64,000 bases of DNA. It comes from Gordonibacter pamelaeae (GTDB lineage Bacteria; Actinomycetota; Coriobacteriia; Coriobacteriales; Eggerthellaceae). The notes beneath the pieces are model-generated. The model ran no database searches, was not told the origin of the DNA, and saw only the letters and a program-made list of their open reading frames with translations. The DNA lies in the NCBI RefSeq assembly GCF_042665095.1, contig NZ_JBHTBV010000011.1, one strand, 5' to 3'. Positions 32,871 through 40,978 of the stretch are shown here, one piece after another; position 1 is the stretch's first letter, and each line of letters starts with the position of its first letter. The position numbers and the translations under genes are program-made.

Positions 32871-32890
32871 GGCGCAAGGCGCCTTTCTTT
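32871..32890 (+). terminator. Intrinsic terminator on the plus strand
   Basis: GGCGC-AAG-GCGCC followed by TTTCTTT. No plus-strand gene ends before it. The only upstream plus-strand promoter I see is at 32496-32523, so it would end an antisense RNA across the XRE gene. Confidence 0.55.
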
Positions 32891-32894
32891 GGCT

Positions 32895-32924
32895 CCTTGA
32901 TGTTGTATAAAAGCAACATCAAGG
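32895..32924. repeat. Perfect 10-bp hairpin in the loaP upstream region
   Basis: CCTTGATGTT (32895-32904) pairs with AACATCAAGG (32915-32924). The loop contains GTATAAAAGC, so the site is either an operator or an RNA hairpin. Confidence 0.5.
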
Positions 32925-32980
32925 CAACTTACATATCTTGAGATGGCGTAATCGTCGCTAAGCGCGTTCCGTCGATCGAC

Positions 32981-33066
32981 AAGAGGATGAATAGGTGCAG
33001 GCGATCTCTCTCGCGGTCATAGGCCGGGAAAGCAGAAGCGTGCAGCTGTTCATCCTCTTTTCTTTT
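32981..33066 (+). promoter_or_regulatory. Terminator-like hairpin in the loaP leader
   Basis: AAGAGGATGAA (32981-32991) pairs perfectly with TTCATCCTCTT (33049-33059), with an additional TGCA/TGCA inner pairing, and is followed by TTTCTTTT. It ends 35 bases before the loaP start. It could be a terminator that the antiterminator overcomes in its own leader. Confidence 0.55.
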
Positions 33067-33101
33067 GGCGGAGCATCGACGCGGCGGGAAAGGGGCTGGC
33101 G

Positions 33102-33615
33102 ATGTGGTACGTGGCGCAGGTGCAGGCGGGGCGCGAGTCCGCGACGCGCGACCTCTGCCTTCGCCTGGTGTCCTCGGACGTGCTCGAGGAGTGCTTCATG
33201 CCCGAGTACGAGACCATGTGGCGCGTCCGCGGCGAGTGGAAGCTGGCGCGCCGCCTGTTGTTCCCCGGCTACCTGTTCTTTGTCACGGGCGATGCCGAGG
33301 AGCTCAACAAAGAGCTGCTGCGCGTACCCCTGCCCATTCGCCTGCTGGGCAACGAGGAGAACTCCTTCTTCCCGCTGACGAAGAAGGAGCAGGACTGGTT
33401 CCTGTCGTTCATGGACGGCGAGCACATCGTCCGCATGAGCGAGGGCTACATCACAGGCGACAAGGTCACGGTGACGCGCGGCCCCCTCATGGGCTTCGAG
33501 GGCGACATCCGCAAGATCGACCGCCATAAGCGCCGCGCCTTACCTCGACGTCACCCTCTTCGGCCGCACCGTGCCGGCAAGCGTCGGCCTGGAAGTAGTA
33601 AGGAAGACCGCGTGA
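33102..33615 (+). pseudogene. loaP: LoaP-type NusG paralogue, broken by a one-base frameshift
   Basis: LoaP proteins are specialised NusG-like antiterminators that let RNA polymerase read through long biosynthetic operons. Residues 1-105 are the NGN domain (MWYVAQVQAGRE, RRLLFPGYLFF). The KOW domain follows (DKVTVTRGPLMGFEGDIRKI). After KRRA, near 33540, the frame changes. An extra T in GCCTTACCTC displaces the expected end, which continues in the next frame as YLDVTLFGRTVPASVGLEVV and stops at 33615. In the unshifted frame the reading runs on into the next gene. Removing one base would restore a normal 170-residue protein. It may be a real mutation or a sequencing error. Confidence 0.8.
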
Positions 33616-34700
33616 GCCACCCGAACCGGACGGTTATGGGGAAGAGTGTCGAACCTGTCGGCGGTATTTTTGCAGGCCCGCGATCGAAGGGAAGAGCGCA
33701 TCATTTTCTTGGGTCTTCGTCCGAATGGCAGGCTGTCAATCTGAAACGCGCCATTGCGATCACCGTTTTCGTGCTGTCGGCACTCGCCTTCTTCTTTCTC
33801 GTCTTCAACGGTCTTTTCGTGATATATGCCGAAACCTGTCACCCGGAGCTGACTTGGGAGCAGGTTGCCGAAGTTGAGGTAGACGGGAAACCCGCGTCTC
33901 CTTCCGAAGGCGAAGAGGCACCTCAAAGCATGCGCCCGCAGATCGAGCTGGCCTTGTCGCTGTTCAGCGCAGTGGTCATGCTTATTTCGGCCAGGCTTGT
34001 CTGGCGGTACTACCGGAAGGGCTATGAAGTCAAAGAGGAGCCGGTCGTGTTCCCCCAAAAGGGGAGCGAGATTCGGTGGCGTAAAATTTTTGGCTCTCAA
34101 ACAGATCTGAAGGAGAACGTCCAAGCGTATGCGGACGAGTTCCTCGTCAACGCGTTTGTGGAGCCCCGCATGGTGTTCTCCCGCATCAGCGAGAGCGTGA
34201 GCCCGGGCAGGCGGATGCTGGACAGCGTTGTGAGCTACGAGGTTCTTCCTCCCACTGAGCGGGGGTTGAGCTTTTTCGACGCCGACGACTTGATGTTGAA
34301 GAAGGATAAGGAGAACCGCAAGTTCCGGTCCTGTTCCTTGGTTGTGCCAGTGAGTTTTCAGAAAAGGGGCAAGCTGGTCATGAAACAGGAAGTGCGGAAC
34401 GCGTCCGGAACCATTCTGCCGGTGTTGAAGCAAAGCGAGTTCGTTGCCCGCATTCTCGAGTTGATCCATAGTTTCCTTGCTAGTGTATGTGTCGACGCTG
34501 ATGCGAAGAATCGTCCCATTGGGAATCTGCCCCAATGGGACGATTTGCTATCTGATTTAGAGGCGGCTTTTCGGAGCTGGTTCATCGCCGATGACGGTCG
34601 GAATGAGCTGCAAAAGTCTGGAGATTCAAACTCCAGAAGACAAATAGCTCAACTACCTAGCCGGAGTATTTCTGCAGGTAATCTTGTTTTTTCGTCTTGA
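33612..34700 (+). CDS. Membrane protein of unknown function downstream of loaP
   Basis: This is a 362-residue protein from the GTG at 33612, which overlaps the loaP stop (GTGA) and has AAGGAAG upstream. Two hydrophobic segments lie near 47-70 (ITVFVLSALAFFFLVFNGL) and 112-130 (ALSLFSAVVMLISARLVW), with a large polar, probably cytoplasmic C-terminal part of 230 residues. GC content is clearly lower than in the core genes, suggesting transfer with loaP. No family is recognised. The frame is continuous with the first part of loaP only because of the frameshift there. Confidence 0.6.
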   Translation: MSHPNRTVMGKSVEPVGGIFAGPRSKGRAHHFLGSSSEWQAVNLKRAIAITVFVLSALAFFFLVFNGLFVIYAETCHPELTWEQVAEVEVDGKPASPSEGEEAPQSMRPQIELALSLFSAVVMLISARLVWRYYRKGYEVKEEPVVFPQKGSEIRWRKIFGSQTDLKENVQAYADEFLVNAFVEPRMVFSRISESVSPGRRMLDSVVSYEVLPPTERGLSFFDADDLMLKKDKENRKFRSCSLVVPVSFQKRGKLVMKQEVRNASGTILPVLKQSEFVARILELIHSFLASVCVDADAKNRPIGNLPQWDDLLSDLEAAFRSWFIADDGRNELQKSGDSNSRRQIAQLPSRSISAGNLVFSS

Positions 34701-34875
34701 CAAAAGGGATGTCCACGGTGGGCCCGCGCCCGGAGTTCTCTGAGAAATCTATGGGTGCGTTCGCGCTTCCCGCCAAATCTAGCACGAACAAAGTAAAGGT
34801 GTTTTCGCAGGTCGTGAGCTGTTTCGCGAGCGGCCTGCGGGTGCGCCGCGTCTCTGAGTGTAATTGTAACCGCAT
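34657..34875 (-). CDS. Possible gene fragment, unknown
   Basis: A 72-residue frame whose second half looks protein-like (LDLAGSANAPIDFSENSGRG, then DIPFVKTKKQDYLQKYSG before the stop). No ribosome site is evident and it overlaps the end of the plus-strand membrane-protein gene tail-to-tail. On the opposite strand, MSTVGPRPEF at 34709 resembles the GPRPE motif of sugar transferases. Either could be debris of a polysaccharide locus. Confidence 0.25.
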   Translation of the reverse strand: MRLQLHSETRRTRRPLAKQLTTCENTFTLFVLDLAGSANAPIDFSENSGRGPTVDIPFVKTKKQDYLQKYSG

Positions 34876-35113
34876 CGACGGTATGGGGCCCCAATTTCTT
34901 GCAAAACCTGTTTTCGGTGTGTCTCCTGTGCATACGGGATCTCTGTTTCATAAGCCAAATAATGGGCTGGCTAAAGCAGCATGGTAATTGATAGCGATAA
35001 AGCAATTGGAGGCGGTAGGCCGGAAATGGTGACACGAACCTCGAGAGCCTTGGGAGTCTAAAGTCTCTTATATCCGTTGACACGCTGAAGGCCATGCAGC
35101 TTCTCGGCTTCGA
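34876..35113. other. AT-richer gap before the IS3 fragment
   Basis: No supported gene. Base composition is lower in GC than the flanking core genome, in keeping with acquired and decayed DNA. Confidence 0.4.
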
Positions 35114-36036
35114 TTATAAGTGGAAGGAGCGCGAGGTATACTGCGCGCCTTGGTCGTCATGGAAGACAAGGCTGCCGTCGTCTGGCGGACCCTCCCTGCC
35201 AACCGCCTGCTCTATCGCATCGGTCGCAACCTTCTCGGTGATGCGCTCGGACATCGACCAGCCCACGACCTTGCGGGAGGAGGCGTCTATCACGGCCGCG
35301 AGATAGAGCCACCCTTCTCTTGTGGGTATGTAGGTGATGTCGCCCACCCAAAGCCTGTTGCGCTCGCCCACGGCGAAGGCGCGCTCTACCAGGTTCAGCC
35401 GAGGGTGTCCCGGCTCGATCTTCTTCTGGATGCGGCGTTTTCGGGTCGCGCCCTTTCCGGCGAGTCCGAGCTTCTGCATGATGCGGAGCACGCGCTTCTC
35501 GCTCACGGCGATGCCGCTTTTTCGCAGTTCGCGGTCGATGCGCCGGCAGCCGTAACGGCCCTTGCGCCGATGGAAGGCCTCGACGGCGAACCCTTCGAGC
35601 TCCTCTCGCTCTATCTGGGCGTTGGACTTCTTCCGGGAGAGATACTCGTGGAAACCGGATTTCGAGACCTTCATCAGCCCGCATGCCTTCTTGATGGGGC
35701 CGATCTCGCCCCCTATGCTCTTCGAGGAACCCGCGCCTCGCGCATGGCCTTGACTCAAGAAGGCCCGGAAATTTTTCAGTATCTCGTTCTCGCGCTCGAG
35801 CTCCTCGACCTTCTTCTCGAGCTTCGCGATCTCGTAGTCCTTGTTGATCTTCGGAGAGCCGTTTCCGGGGAACGCGTCGTATCCCATCTCCTCGTATTCG
35901 CGGGCCCATCTTCTCAGCGTCGTCCCTTTATGCCGAGTTCCTCCGATAGGTCTTTGACCGTCATTTCCCCGGACAGGGCCGCCTTTTCCGTCGAGACCTT
36001 GAACTGCCTGTCGTATCGCTTTCTTCTTTGGGTCAT
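35114..36036 (-). pseudogene. IS3-family transposase (OrfA plus OrfB), frameshifted and truncated
   Basis: OrfA starts at the ATG at 36036 (TQRRKRYDRQFKVSTEKAAL) and contains an HTH. Near 35925 one base seems missing in the AAAGGG run, so the frame breaks before TTLRRWAREYEEMGYDAF. The rest reads as one frame through the leucine-zipper-like IAKLEKKVEELERENEILKN into OrfB. OrfB contains the HTH_21 region, then the first DDE aspartate in LWVGDITYIPTREGWLY and the second in LVFHDDQGAQYTSRSF. The sequence stops there, so the third catalytic residue (Glu) is absent. The element cannot move by itself. Confidence 0.85.
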
Positions 36037-36060
36037 CCTAAACACCTTTCGCTCTTAACC
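35114..36060 (-). mobile_element. Truncated IS3-family element
   Basis: The element carries orfA/orfB-like transposase sequence on the minus strand. Its upstream end lies near 36060 (TGAATTGGACACC read on the minus strand), and its other end is lost near 35114-35125, where transposase homology stops. Confidence 0.8.
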
Positions 36061-36377
36061 TGGTGTCCAATTCATCATACCCACTCCACTTCCCTGAAGA
36101 TAATGCGAACATCGTTTATGGTGGAAGTCTTGCGCGCTGGGGTACGTATCCATTTCATAACGATGCGCCTGCAGCGCAGAGCGGCGAGCACGAAGGAGAA
36201 ATGCATTGCCGGGTGGCGCGCGCGGGCTGTGCGGTCTGGGGAGCCCGCCCCGTTCGGCGTTACGCGGGTGCGTGTATGCTTTGCTGCAGGCAACCTGCGG
36301 GATAGTGAGGGCCCGGTCTCATTGCGCTCGGGAATCTCCCGCTTTCGCTCTACGCATCTGCCTTGCTGCTCTAATGG
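36061..36377. other. Gap between the IS3 fragment and the ABC ATPase gene
   Basis: I find no supported gene. A plus-strand frame from 36063 (NIVYGGSLARWGTYPFHNDA) looks protein-like for about 30 residues and may be a fragment left by the IS insertion. No terminator for the leftward ABC operon is clear. Confidence 0.35.
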
Positions 36378-37679
36378 CTATTGGGAATCCTCCGATGCGC
36401 CTTCGCACGCTCGCATGACCTCGATACCATGCGAGCGTGCGAACTCGACGAGCTCGGCGTTGCGGGCGTTTATGGTGCCGAAGGCGGCGGGGCACACGAT
36501 AAGGCGCGCGCAGTGGACGAGGAGCTCTTTGGCGCGGGCTATGGTTTTATCCCCGATCGGCTCGAAGGCGCGCTCGGCCACGCATTCCGCCGCCAGGTCG
36601 CGCGCGAGCTCGCAATCGATGTCCCCTTCGTGCAGAACGCCCGCGTAGAACGCCTTGCCCTGCCGGATGAGCTGGCGAAACACAGCCGACCCTGTACCTG
36701 CGCCGGCGATGACGAACGTGTGCGCATTGCCGTGCGGGCGCCCAATTTCCACGCTGCCGAAGCGCTCGTTGAAGGTGCCATGTTGAAGGCCGTAGAGCTC
36801 GTCGATCGTCTCGCGCGTGAATATGTCCTCGGGTGCGCCGGCGCGGAAGACCCGGCCGTCCTTCACGCAAATCACCTTGTCGGCGCTTTTTTGCGCGAGC
36901 TCGAGTTCGTGGATGGACATGATGACAGCCACATTCCGCGATTTCGCAAGGTGGCGAAGTATTCGCAGCAGGTCGATCTGGTAGCGGATATCGAGATACG
37001 ACGTGGGCTCGTCGAGCACGAGCACACGCGGATCCTGCGCGATGGCGCGTGCGAGCATGACGCGCTGGCGTTGCCCGTCGCTTATCTGCATGAAGTCGCG
37101 CTCGGCGAGCTCTTCCACATGCGCGGTTTTCATGGCCTCGTCGACCCGACTATGGTCGTCGGGCGAGAGTGTGCCCATTCGCCCGGTGTAGGGATGCCTT
37201 CCCGCCTCTACGATATCGCGGCAGGTGAGGAGCTCGGTCTGGGGGCGATCTGTCAGCATAACGGCAAGGTTCCTTGCGAACTCCGCCGTCTTCCATCGGG
37301 AAATCTCCCGCCCGTCGAGCTCGACCGCGCCGGCAAGCGGTGCCAGATGGCGTGTGATGGTTTTCAAGATGGTCGACTTGCCCGAGCCGTTCGGCCCGAT
37401 GAGCGCCACGACGTCGCCCGCGCGAACCTCCAGATCGACGCCTTCGACTACGACCTTCTTGTCGTAGCCCGCCGACAGGTCGCTTATGCGGAAAAGCGGC
37501 GCTCCGTCAGCCTGCGTTTCGACCGGGGTTTCGAGGTTCGACTCCGCTCGGAGGGGGCGTTCCACGCGCAGTTCCGCACGAGCCGAAAGCGCCTTCTGGC
37601 GCTTTCGTGCGAGCTCAGGACTGTCTAAGCATGGAATGTCCCCTCCGAGCGTTTTGGGCCGCGGCACGAATTTCCCCAT
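36378..37679 (-). CDS. ABC transporter ATPase (FecE/BtuD type) with a C-terminal extra domain
   Basis: This is the ATP-binding subunit of an importer for a metal chelate, haem or corrinoid. In 433 residues it has a 60-residue N-terminal extension and then the ABC domain at about 62-300. Walker A is IGPNGSGKST, the signature is SDGQRQRVMLARAIA, Walker B is VLVLDEPTSYLD and the switch is MSIHELE. Residues about 310-433 are an extra alpha/beta domain (HTFVIAGAGTGSAVFRQLIR, LIVCPAAFGTINARNAEL) not found in ordinary FecE proteins. It follows the permease stop directly and belongs to the riboswitch-controlled leftward operon. Confidence 0.87.
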   Translation of the reverse strand: MGKFVPRPKTLGGDIPCLDSPELARKRQKALSARAELRVERPLRAESNLETPVETQADGAPLFRISDLSAGYDKKVVVEGVDLEVRAGDVVALIGPNGSGKSTILKTITRHLAPLAGAVELDGREISRWKTAEFARNLAVMLTDRPQTELLTCRDIVEAGRHPYTGRMGTLSPDDHSRVDEAMKTAHVEELAERDFMQISDGQRQRVMLARAIAQDPRVLVLDEPTSYLDIRYQIDLLRILRHLAKSRNVAVIMSIHELELAQKSADKVICVKDGRVFRAGAPEDIFTRETIDELYGLQHGTFNERFGSVEIGRPHGNAHTFVIAGAGTGSAVFRQLIRQGKAFYAGVLHEGDIDCELARDLAAECVAERAFEPIGDKTIARAKELLVHCARLIVCPAAFGTINARNAELVEFARSHGIEVMRACEGASEDSQ

Positions 37680-38720
37680 CTACCTCACCCGCTTCTTCAA
37701 CATGAGCGCGATAACCACCGGCGCGCCGAAGATGGCGGTGACGGCGCTGATGGAAAGCTCGACGGGAGAGAACAGCGTGCGCGCGATCAAATCGCAGCCC
37801 GCGCAGAAGATGGCGCCTCCCAAGAAGCACGCAGGAATCACGCGGATGGGCTTCGACGACTTCAGCGCCGACTTCACGAGATGCGGAACCGCGATGCCTA
37901 CGAACGACACCGGGCCAGCGAACGCGGTCACGCAGGCGGAGAGCATGCTCGCTAGAAGGACGAGCACCACGCGGAAGCGTGCGACGTTCACGCCGACGCT
38001 TTTCGCGTAGGCTTCTCCCAGCTGGAAGGCGGAAAGGGGCTTCGATATCGCGAATACGCATGCGCTCACGGTGATCACCACGACCGCTATGACCGCAACG
38101 TCGTCCCAGCTCGAACCCGAGAAGCTACCCAAAGACCAGTTGTGCAGGTTCACGATGGACTGGTCGTCGGCGAAGGCGATGAGGAAGTTCGTCGCCGCCG
38201 AGCAGATGTATCCCACCATGACGCCCGCCACGATGAGCATGGCCATGGAACTTATGCGCCGTGCGATGAGGAGCACGAAGCCGATGGTGATAAGCGAGCC
38301 CAGAAACGCTGCGGCCACCATGGCCGGCGAGGACATGGCCTGGTTCGCGCCCAGAAGCACGATCATCGTAAGCGCGACGACGAACTTTGCGCCCGAGGAG
38401 ACGCCCAAGATGAACGGGTCGGCGATGGGGTTGTTGAAAAACGTCTGCAGCAGGAACCCGGAGAGCGAAAGTGCCCCGCCGAGAAGCACGGCTGAAAGCA
38501 CACGCGGCAGGCGAATCTCCCAGATGACCTGGCTTTCCATGGAATTGGCCGCGCCGCCCGAAAGGATGCCGGGGATGTGGTCTGCGGGCACGAGCACGCT
38601 CCCGATGCACAGGTTGGCCCCGACGAGCACGATGAGGGCAACAGCGAGCAGCGCCGTCACGATGCGACACCGCGCGGCGCGCCCCGATTCGTCGTATGCC
38701 ATGGAAAGCCGGCTTCTCAT
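37680..38720 (-). CDS. FecCD-family ABC permease
   Basis: This 346-residue membrane subunit has about nine to ten transmembrane helices. It shows the family phrases IRLPRVLSAVLLGGALSLSG, QTFFNNPIADPFILGVSSGA and the ATPase-contact loop FVGIAVPHLVKSALKSS. FecCD permeases import iron-siderophores, haem or vitamin B12. The cobalamin riboswitch upstream and the CbiK gene in the same operon point to cobalt, a corrinoid or another tetrapyrrole. It lies four bases after the substrate-binding protein gene. Confidence 0.9.
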   Translation of the reverse strand: MRSRLSMAYDESGRAARCRIVTALLAVALIVLVGANLCIGSVLVPADHIPGILSGGAANSMESQVIWEIRLPRVLSAVLLGGALSLSGFLLQTFFNNPIADPFILGVSSGAKFVVALTMIVLLGANQAMSSPAMVAAAFLGSLITIGFVLLIARRISSMAMLIVAGVMVGYICSAATNFLIAFADDQSIVNLHNWSLGSFSGSSWDDVAVIAVVVITVSACVFAISKPLSAFQLGEAYAKSVGVNVARFRVVLVLLASMLSACVTAFAGPVSFVGIAVPHLVKSALKSSKPIRVIPACFLGGAIFCAGCDLIARTLFSPVELSISAVTAIFGAPVVIALMLKKRVR

Positions 38721-38724
38721 GGCG

Positions 38725-40296
38725 CTAGCCGAGCTTCCTCAGATAATGGAAGTCACTCGCGTCATCGCCGGTGAACGCCCCGTGCAGCTCGTCGATAATG
38801 TCGGCGGTAGAAGTCATCTGCTGGTACATGTCGGCGCTTGTGACCCAGACGTTGCCGTTCTTCACGGCTTTGAACTGCGACAATAGCGCGTTTTTGCCTA
38901 CGAAGTCGTTCAAGGTGGCAACCGATTCGTCGATGGTGCCGTTGTAGACGATGATGTCGGCATCCTTCGCCGTCGCGTAGAAGCGCTCCATTTCGAGCGT
39001 TACTGACGAACCTGACGTCGACGCCGTCTGCGCGTCATCGAGCGCGTAGCTGCCGCCTGCAAGCTCGATCATCTGCGCCACGTAGTCGCCCGCCCGCCGC
39101 GTGACGGCGGCCCCGTTCGAGTTAATGTAGAAATACGCCACGGTTTTACCTGACGACGCGAGCCCCGACGTTTGCTCGACGCGGGCCTTCTGCTCGTTGA
39201 ACAGGTGCGCGGCCTCGTCTTCCTTGTCGAACAGGACGCCGAAAAGCTTAATCCACTCGACGCGCCCGAGTGCTTCGGGCTCGCTCGACGACTGTTCGGT
39301 GAGCACGACGAGCCCGAGCTTTTGCAGCTTTTCCTTCACATCGGGCGTGTGGTTGATCATGGCGTTCTCGATGGCGAGCGTGCAGCCCGAGGCCGATATT
39401 CGCTCGTAGTCGGGCGCGCTGTACTTGCCGCCGTAGGCGATCGCCCCGCTTTCGAGCGCGCTTTTGAAGCCCGCGACCGAGCAATCGTCGGCCTTCGTGC
39501 CCGACATGAAGATATTGTCGTTCGCATCGAGCGCGTCGACCAGGCACATCGTCGCCGACGACACGAGGTACACCTTGTCGGCGGGGCGCCTTATGACCGC
39601 GATGTCGGAGCTCAACCCATCAGGTACCTTCGCATCTTGCGGCACCACGAGGAAGCGCTCCCCGTTCGAAACGCAGATAAGCCGCAGGCCGCCTTCGAAC
39701 TCGTCGACAGTGAAGTGCTCGGCGTATTCAAGCTGAAGCGCCCCCGTCGGCTCCCAGCCGCAGCCCAAATCGGCGTTGTGGAAGTCGGCCGCGGCGCTTG
39801 AAGCCGTTCCCGCAGGGGAGCCGCCGCTTGCATCGTCGCCCGATTTCTCCTTCATGGTGGATGAGTCGAAGTAGAGCGTGTAGTCGATGGTGTGCGGCGT
39901 CGACATGGCGACGGTCTCGGCCGACACGGCGATGTCCTCGTCGAGCGTGACGGGTATCTTGAACGTGGAGTTGCCGCCGTCGTTTACGGGCGCGTAGTCC
40001 ACGCCGTCGGCGGTCATCTTGTCGTAGTTCGAACTCGACCAGGTAATGGTCGCGGTGTAGGTGTCGCCATCCTTCACAATTGTGGTGGGTGAGGCGATGC
40101 TTGCGCGCCCTGACCCGCCGGAAAGCGAGACGCTCACAGTGTATTCCTGAGAGCCCGCCGTGCCACCGGTCGCGTTCGGGCTCGCACTGCACCCCGCGAA
40201 GGGAAGCGCGAGCAGGGCGACGAGAATGCAGGCGATCGCGCGCGCCGCGATGCTGCGGTGCTTCCTGCTTTCCCCCTTGGGAAGAATCGACCGCAT
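38725..40296 (-). CDS. Substrate-binding lipoprotein of the ABC importer, two-domain
   Basis: This 523-residue protein has a lipoprotein signal ending in LPFAGCSA (cysteine at about 36). Residues about 50-150 form a beta-rich domain (EYTVSVSLSGGSGRASI, ATITWSSSNYDKM, IPVTLDEDIAVSAETVAM). Its order of strands resembles the neighbouring lipoprotein at 40301-40834 and looks NEAT- or iron-transport-associated-like. Residues about 190-520 form a helical-backbone substrate-binding fold of the FhuD/BtuF type (SGKTVAYFYINSNGAAVTRR, KDADIIVYNGTIDE, GNVWVTSADMYQQM). A fused extra ligand-binding domain on the receptor is unusual. The ligand is unproven; haem or a cobalt tetrapyrrole are candidates. Confidence 0.82.
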   Translation of the reverse strand: MRSILPKGESRKHRSIAARAIACILVALLALPFAGCSASPNATGGTAGSQEYTVSVSLSGGSGRASIASPTTIVKDGDTYTATITWSSSNYDKMTADGVDYAPVNDGGNSTFKIPVTLDEDIAVSAETVAMSTPHTIDYTLYFDSSTMKEKSGDDASGGSPAGTASSAAADFHNADLGCGWEPTGALQLEYAEHFTVDEFEGGLRLICVSNGERFLVVPQDAKVPDGLSSDIAVIRRPADKVYLVSSATMCLVDALDANDNIFMSGTKADDCSVAGFKSALESGAIAYGGKYSAPDYERISASGCTLAIENAMINHTPDVKEKLQKLGLVVLTEQSSSEPEALGRVEWIKLFGVLFDKEDEAAHLFNEQKARVEQTSGLASSGKTVAYFYINSNGAAVTRRAGDYVAQMIELAGGSYALDDAQTASTSGSSVTLEMERFYATAKDADIIVYNGTIDESVATLNDFVGKNALLSQFKAVKNGNVWVTSADMYQQMTSTADIIDELHGAFTGDDASDFHYLRKLG

Positions 40297-40300
40297 GGCG

Positions 40301-40834
40301 TTACTTCAGCGCGTCGGCGCGCAGATCGACGCCGGCGGATTCGAACACGAGCGTGCGGTCGTACCACTGCTCCTTTTTAATGCTCCAGGCGGCGCAGGCG
40401 ATGTCCTCGTCGAGCGCTTCAACGGGCACGTCGTAGGTGTACTTGCCTTCCGCGTTTTCCACATAGGGGATGAAGTCGGCCTCGCTCGCGGCGGCAGCCT
40501 CATCGCCCGTGCCCATGAAGAGCTTGCCGTAGCCCGTGCCGGAAAGCGTCATCACGCAGTGCATGGAGCCGTTTTCCACGATGAGCTGGGCGTCCACGAT
40601 CTTGAACATGTTCGAGCTGGAATCTACGGTGATCGGATAGGTGCCGTCGGCCACCTTGTCGGCGGTGATGGGGGCAGCGCTTGCGCCCTCGGGCGCATCG
40701 GCCGCCTGTTCGGTCTTTTCCTGGGAATCGGCATCGCTTGCCTTTGCGCTGCCGCTTGAATTTCCGGCGCAGCCGGCGAGCGAGAACGCGCAAAGCGCCG
40801 CCGACAGGGCGAAGGCGAGGGTTTTCTTCAACAT
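40301..40834 (-). CDS. Lipoprotein with a single NEAT-like beta domain
   Basis: This 177-residue surface lipoprotein has the signal MLKKTLAFALSAALCAFSL ending in the lipobox LAGC. An acidic, Ser/Ala-rich linker precedes a domain at about 65-175 (GTYPITVDSSSNMFKIVDAQ, MHCVMTLSGTGYGKLFMGTG, YDVPVEALDEDIACAAWSIK). The strand pattern and DEDIA phrase recur in the N-terminal domain of the next gene, so both proteins likely bind the same ligand and pass it to the permease. AAGGAACCCC precedes the ATG. NEAT assignment is by pattern only. Confidence 0.75.
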   Translation of the reverse strand: MLKKTLAFALSAALCAFSLAGCAGNSSGSAKASDADSQEKTEQAADAPEGASAAPITADKVADGTYPITVDSSSNMFKIVDAQLIVENGSMHCVMTLSGTGYGKLFMGTGDEAAAASEADFIPYVENAEGKYTYDVPVEALDEDIACAAWSIKKEQWYDRTLVFESAGVDLRADALK

Positions 40835-40896
40835 GGAGGGGTTCCTTCCAATCGGTTCGACCGCCCGCGCCGTGCGGTGGGCGGGCGGGATGCGAA

Positions 40897-40943
40897 TGCA
40901 ACGGGCATGCGCCGTCAGTCGGGGAAGGCGCATGCCCGTTGCA
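40897..40943. repeat. Perfect 17-bp inverted repeat between cbiK and the lipoprotein gene
   Basis: TGCAACGGGCATGCGCC (40897-40913) pairs exactly with 40927-40943 across a 13-base loop. There is no T-run on the minus strand, so it more likely stabilises or processes the mRNA than terminates it. A weaker CCGCCCGC/GCGGGCGG repeat is beside it. Confidence 0.6.
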
Positions 40944-40978
40944 CGGGGACGCGACCGGCGCCCCCGTGCGCGGCGAGT

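Noticed and set aside
33102..34700. A single 532-residue NusG-membrane fusion protein
   Set aside because: The fusion arises from a one-base frameshift; the next frame restores the proper loaP end, and the second gene has its own GTG and ribosome site.
34697..34987. A sugar-transferase gene based on MSTVGPRPEF
   Set aside because: Only the short GPRPE phrase fits; the rest of the frame has no family features, so it is mentioned only as possible debris.
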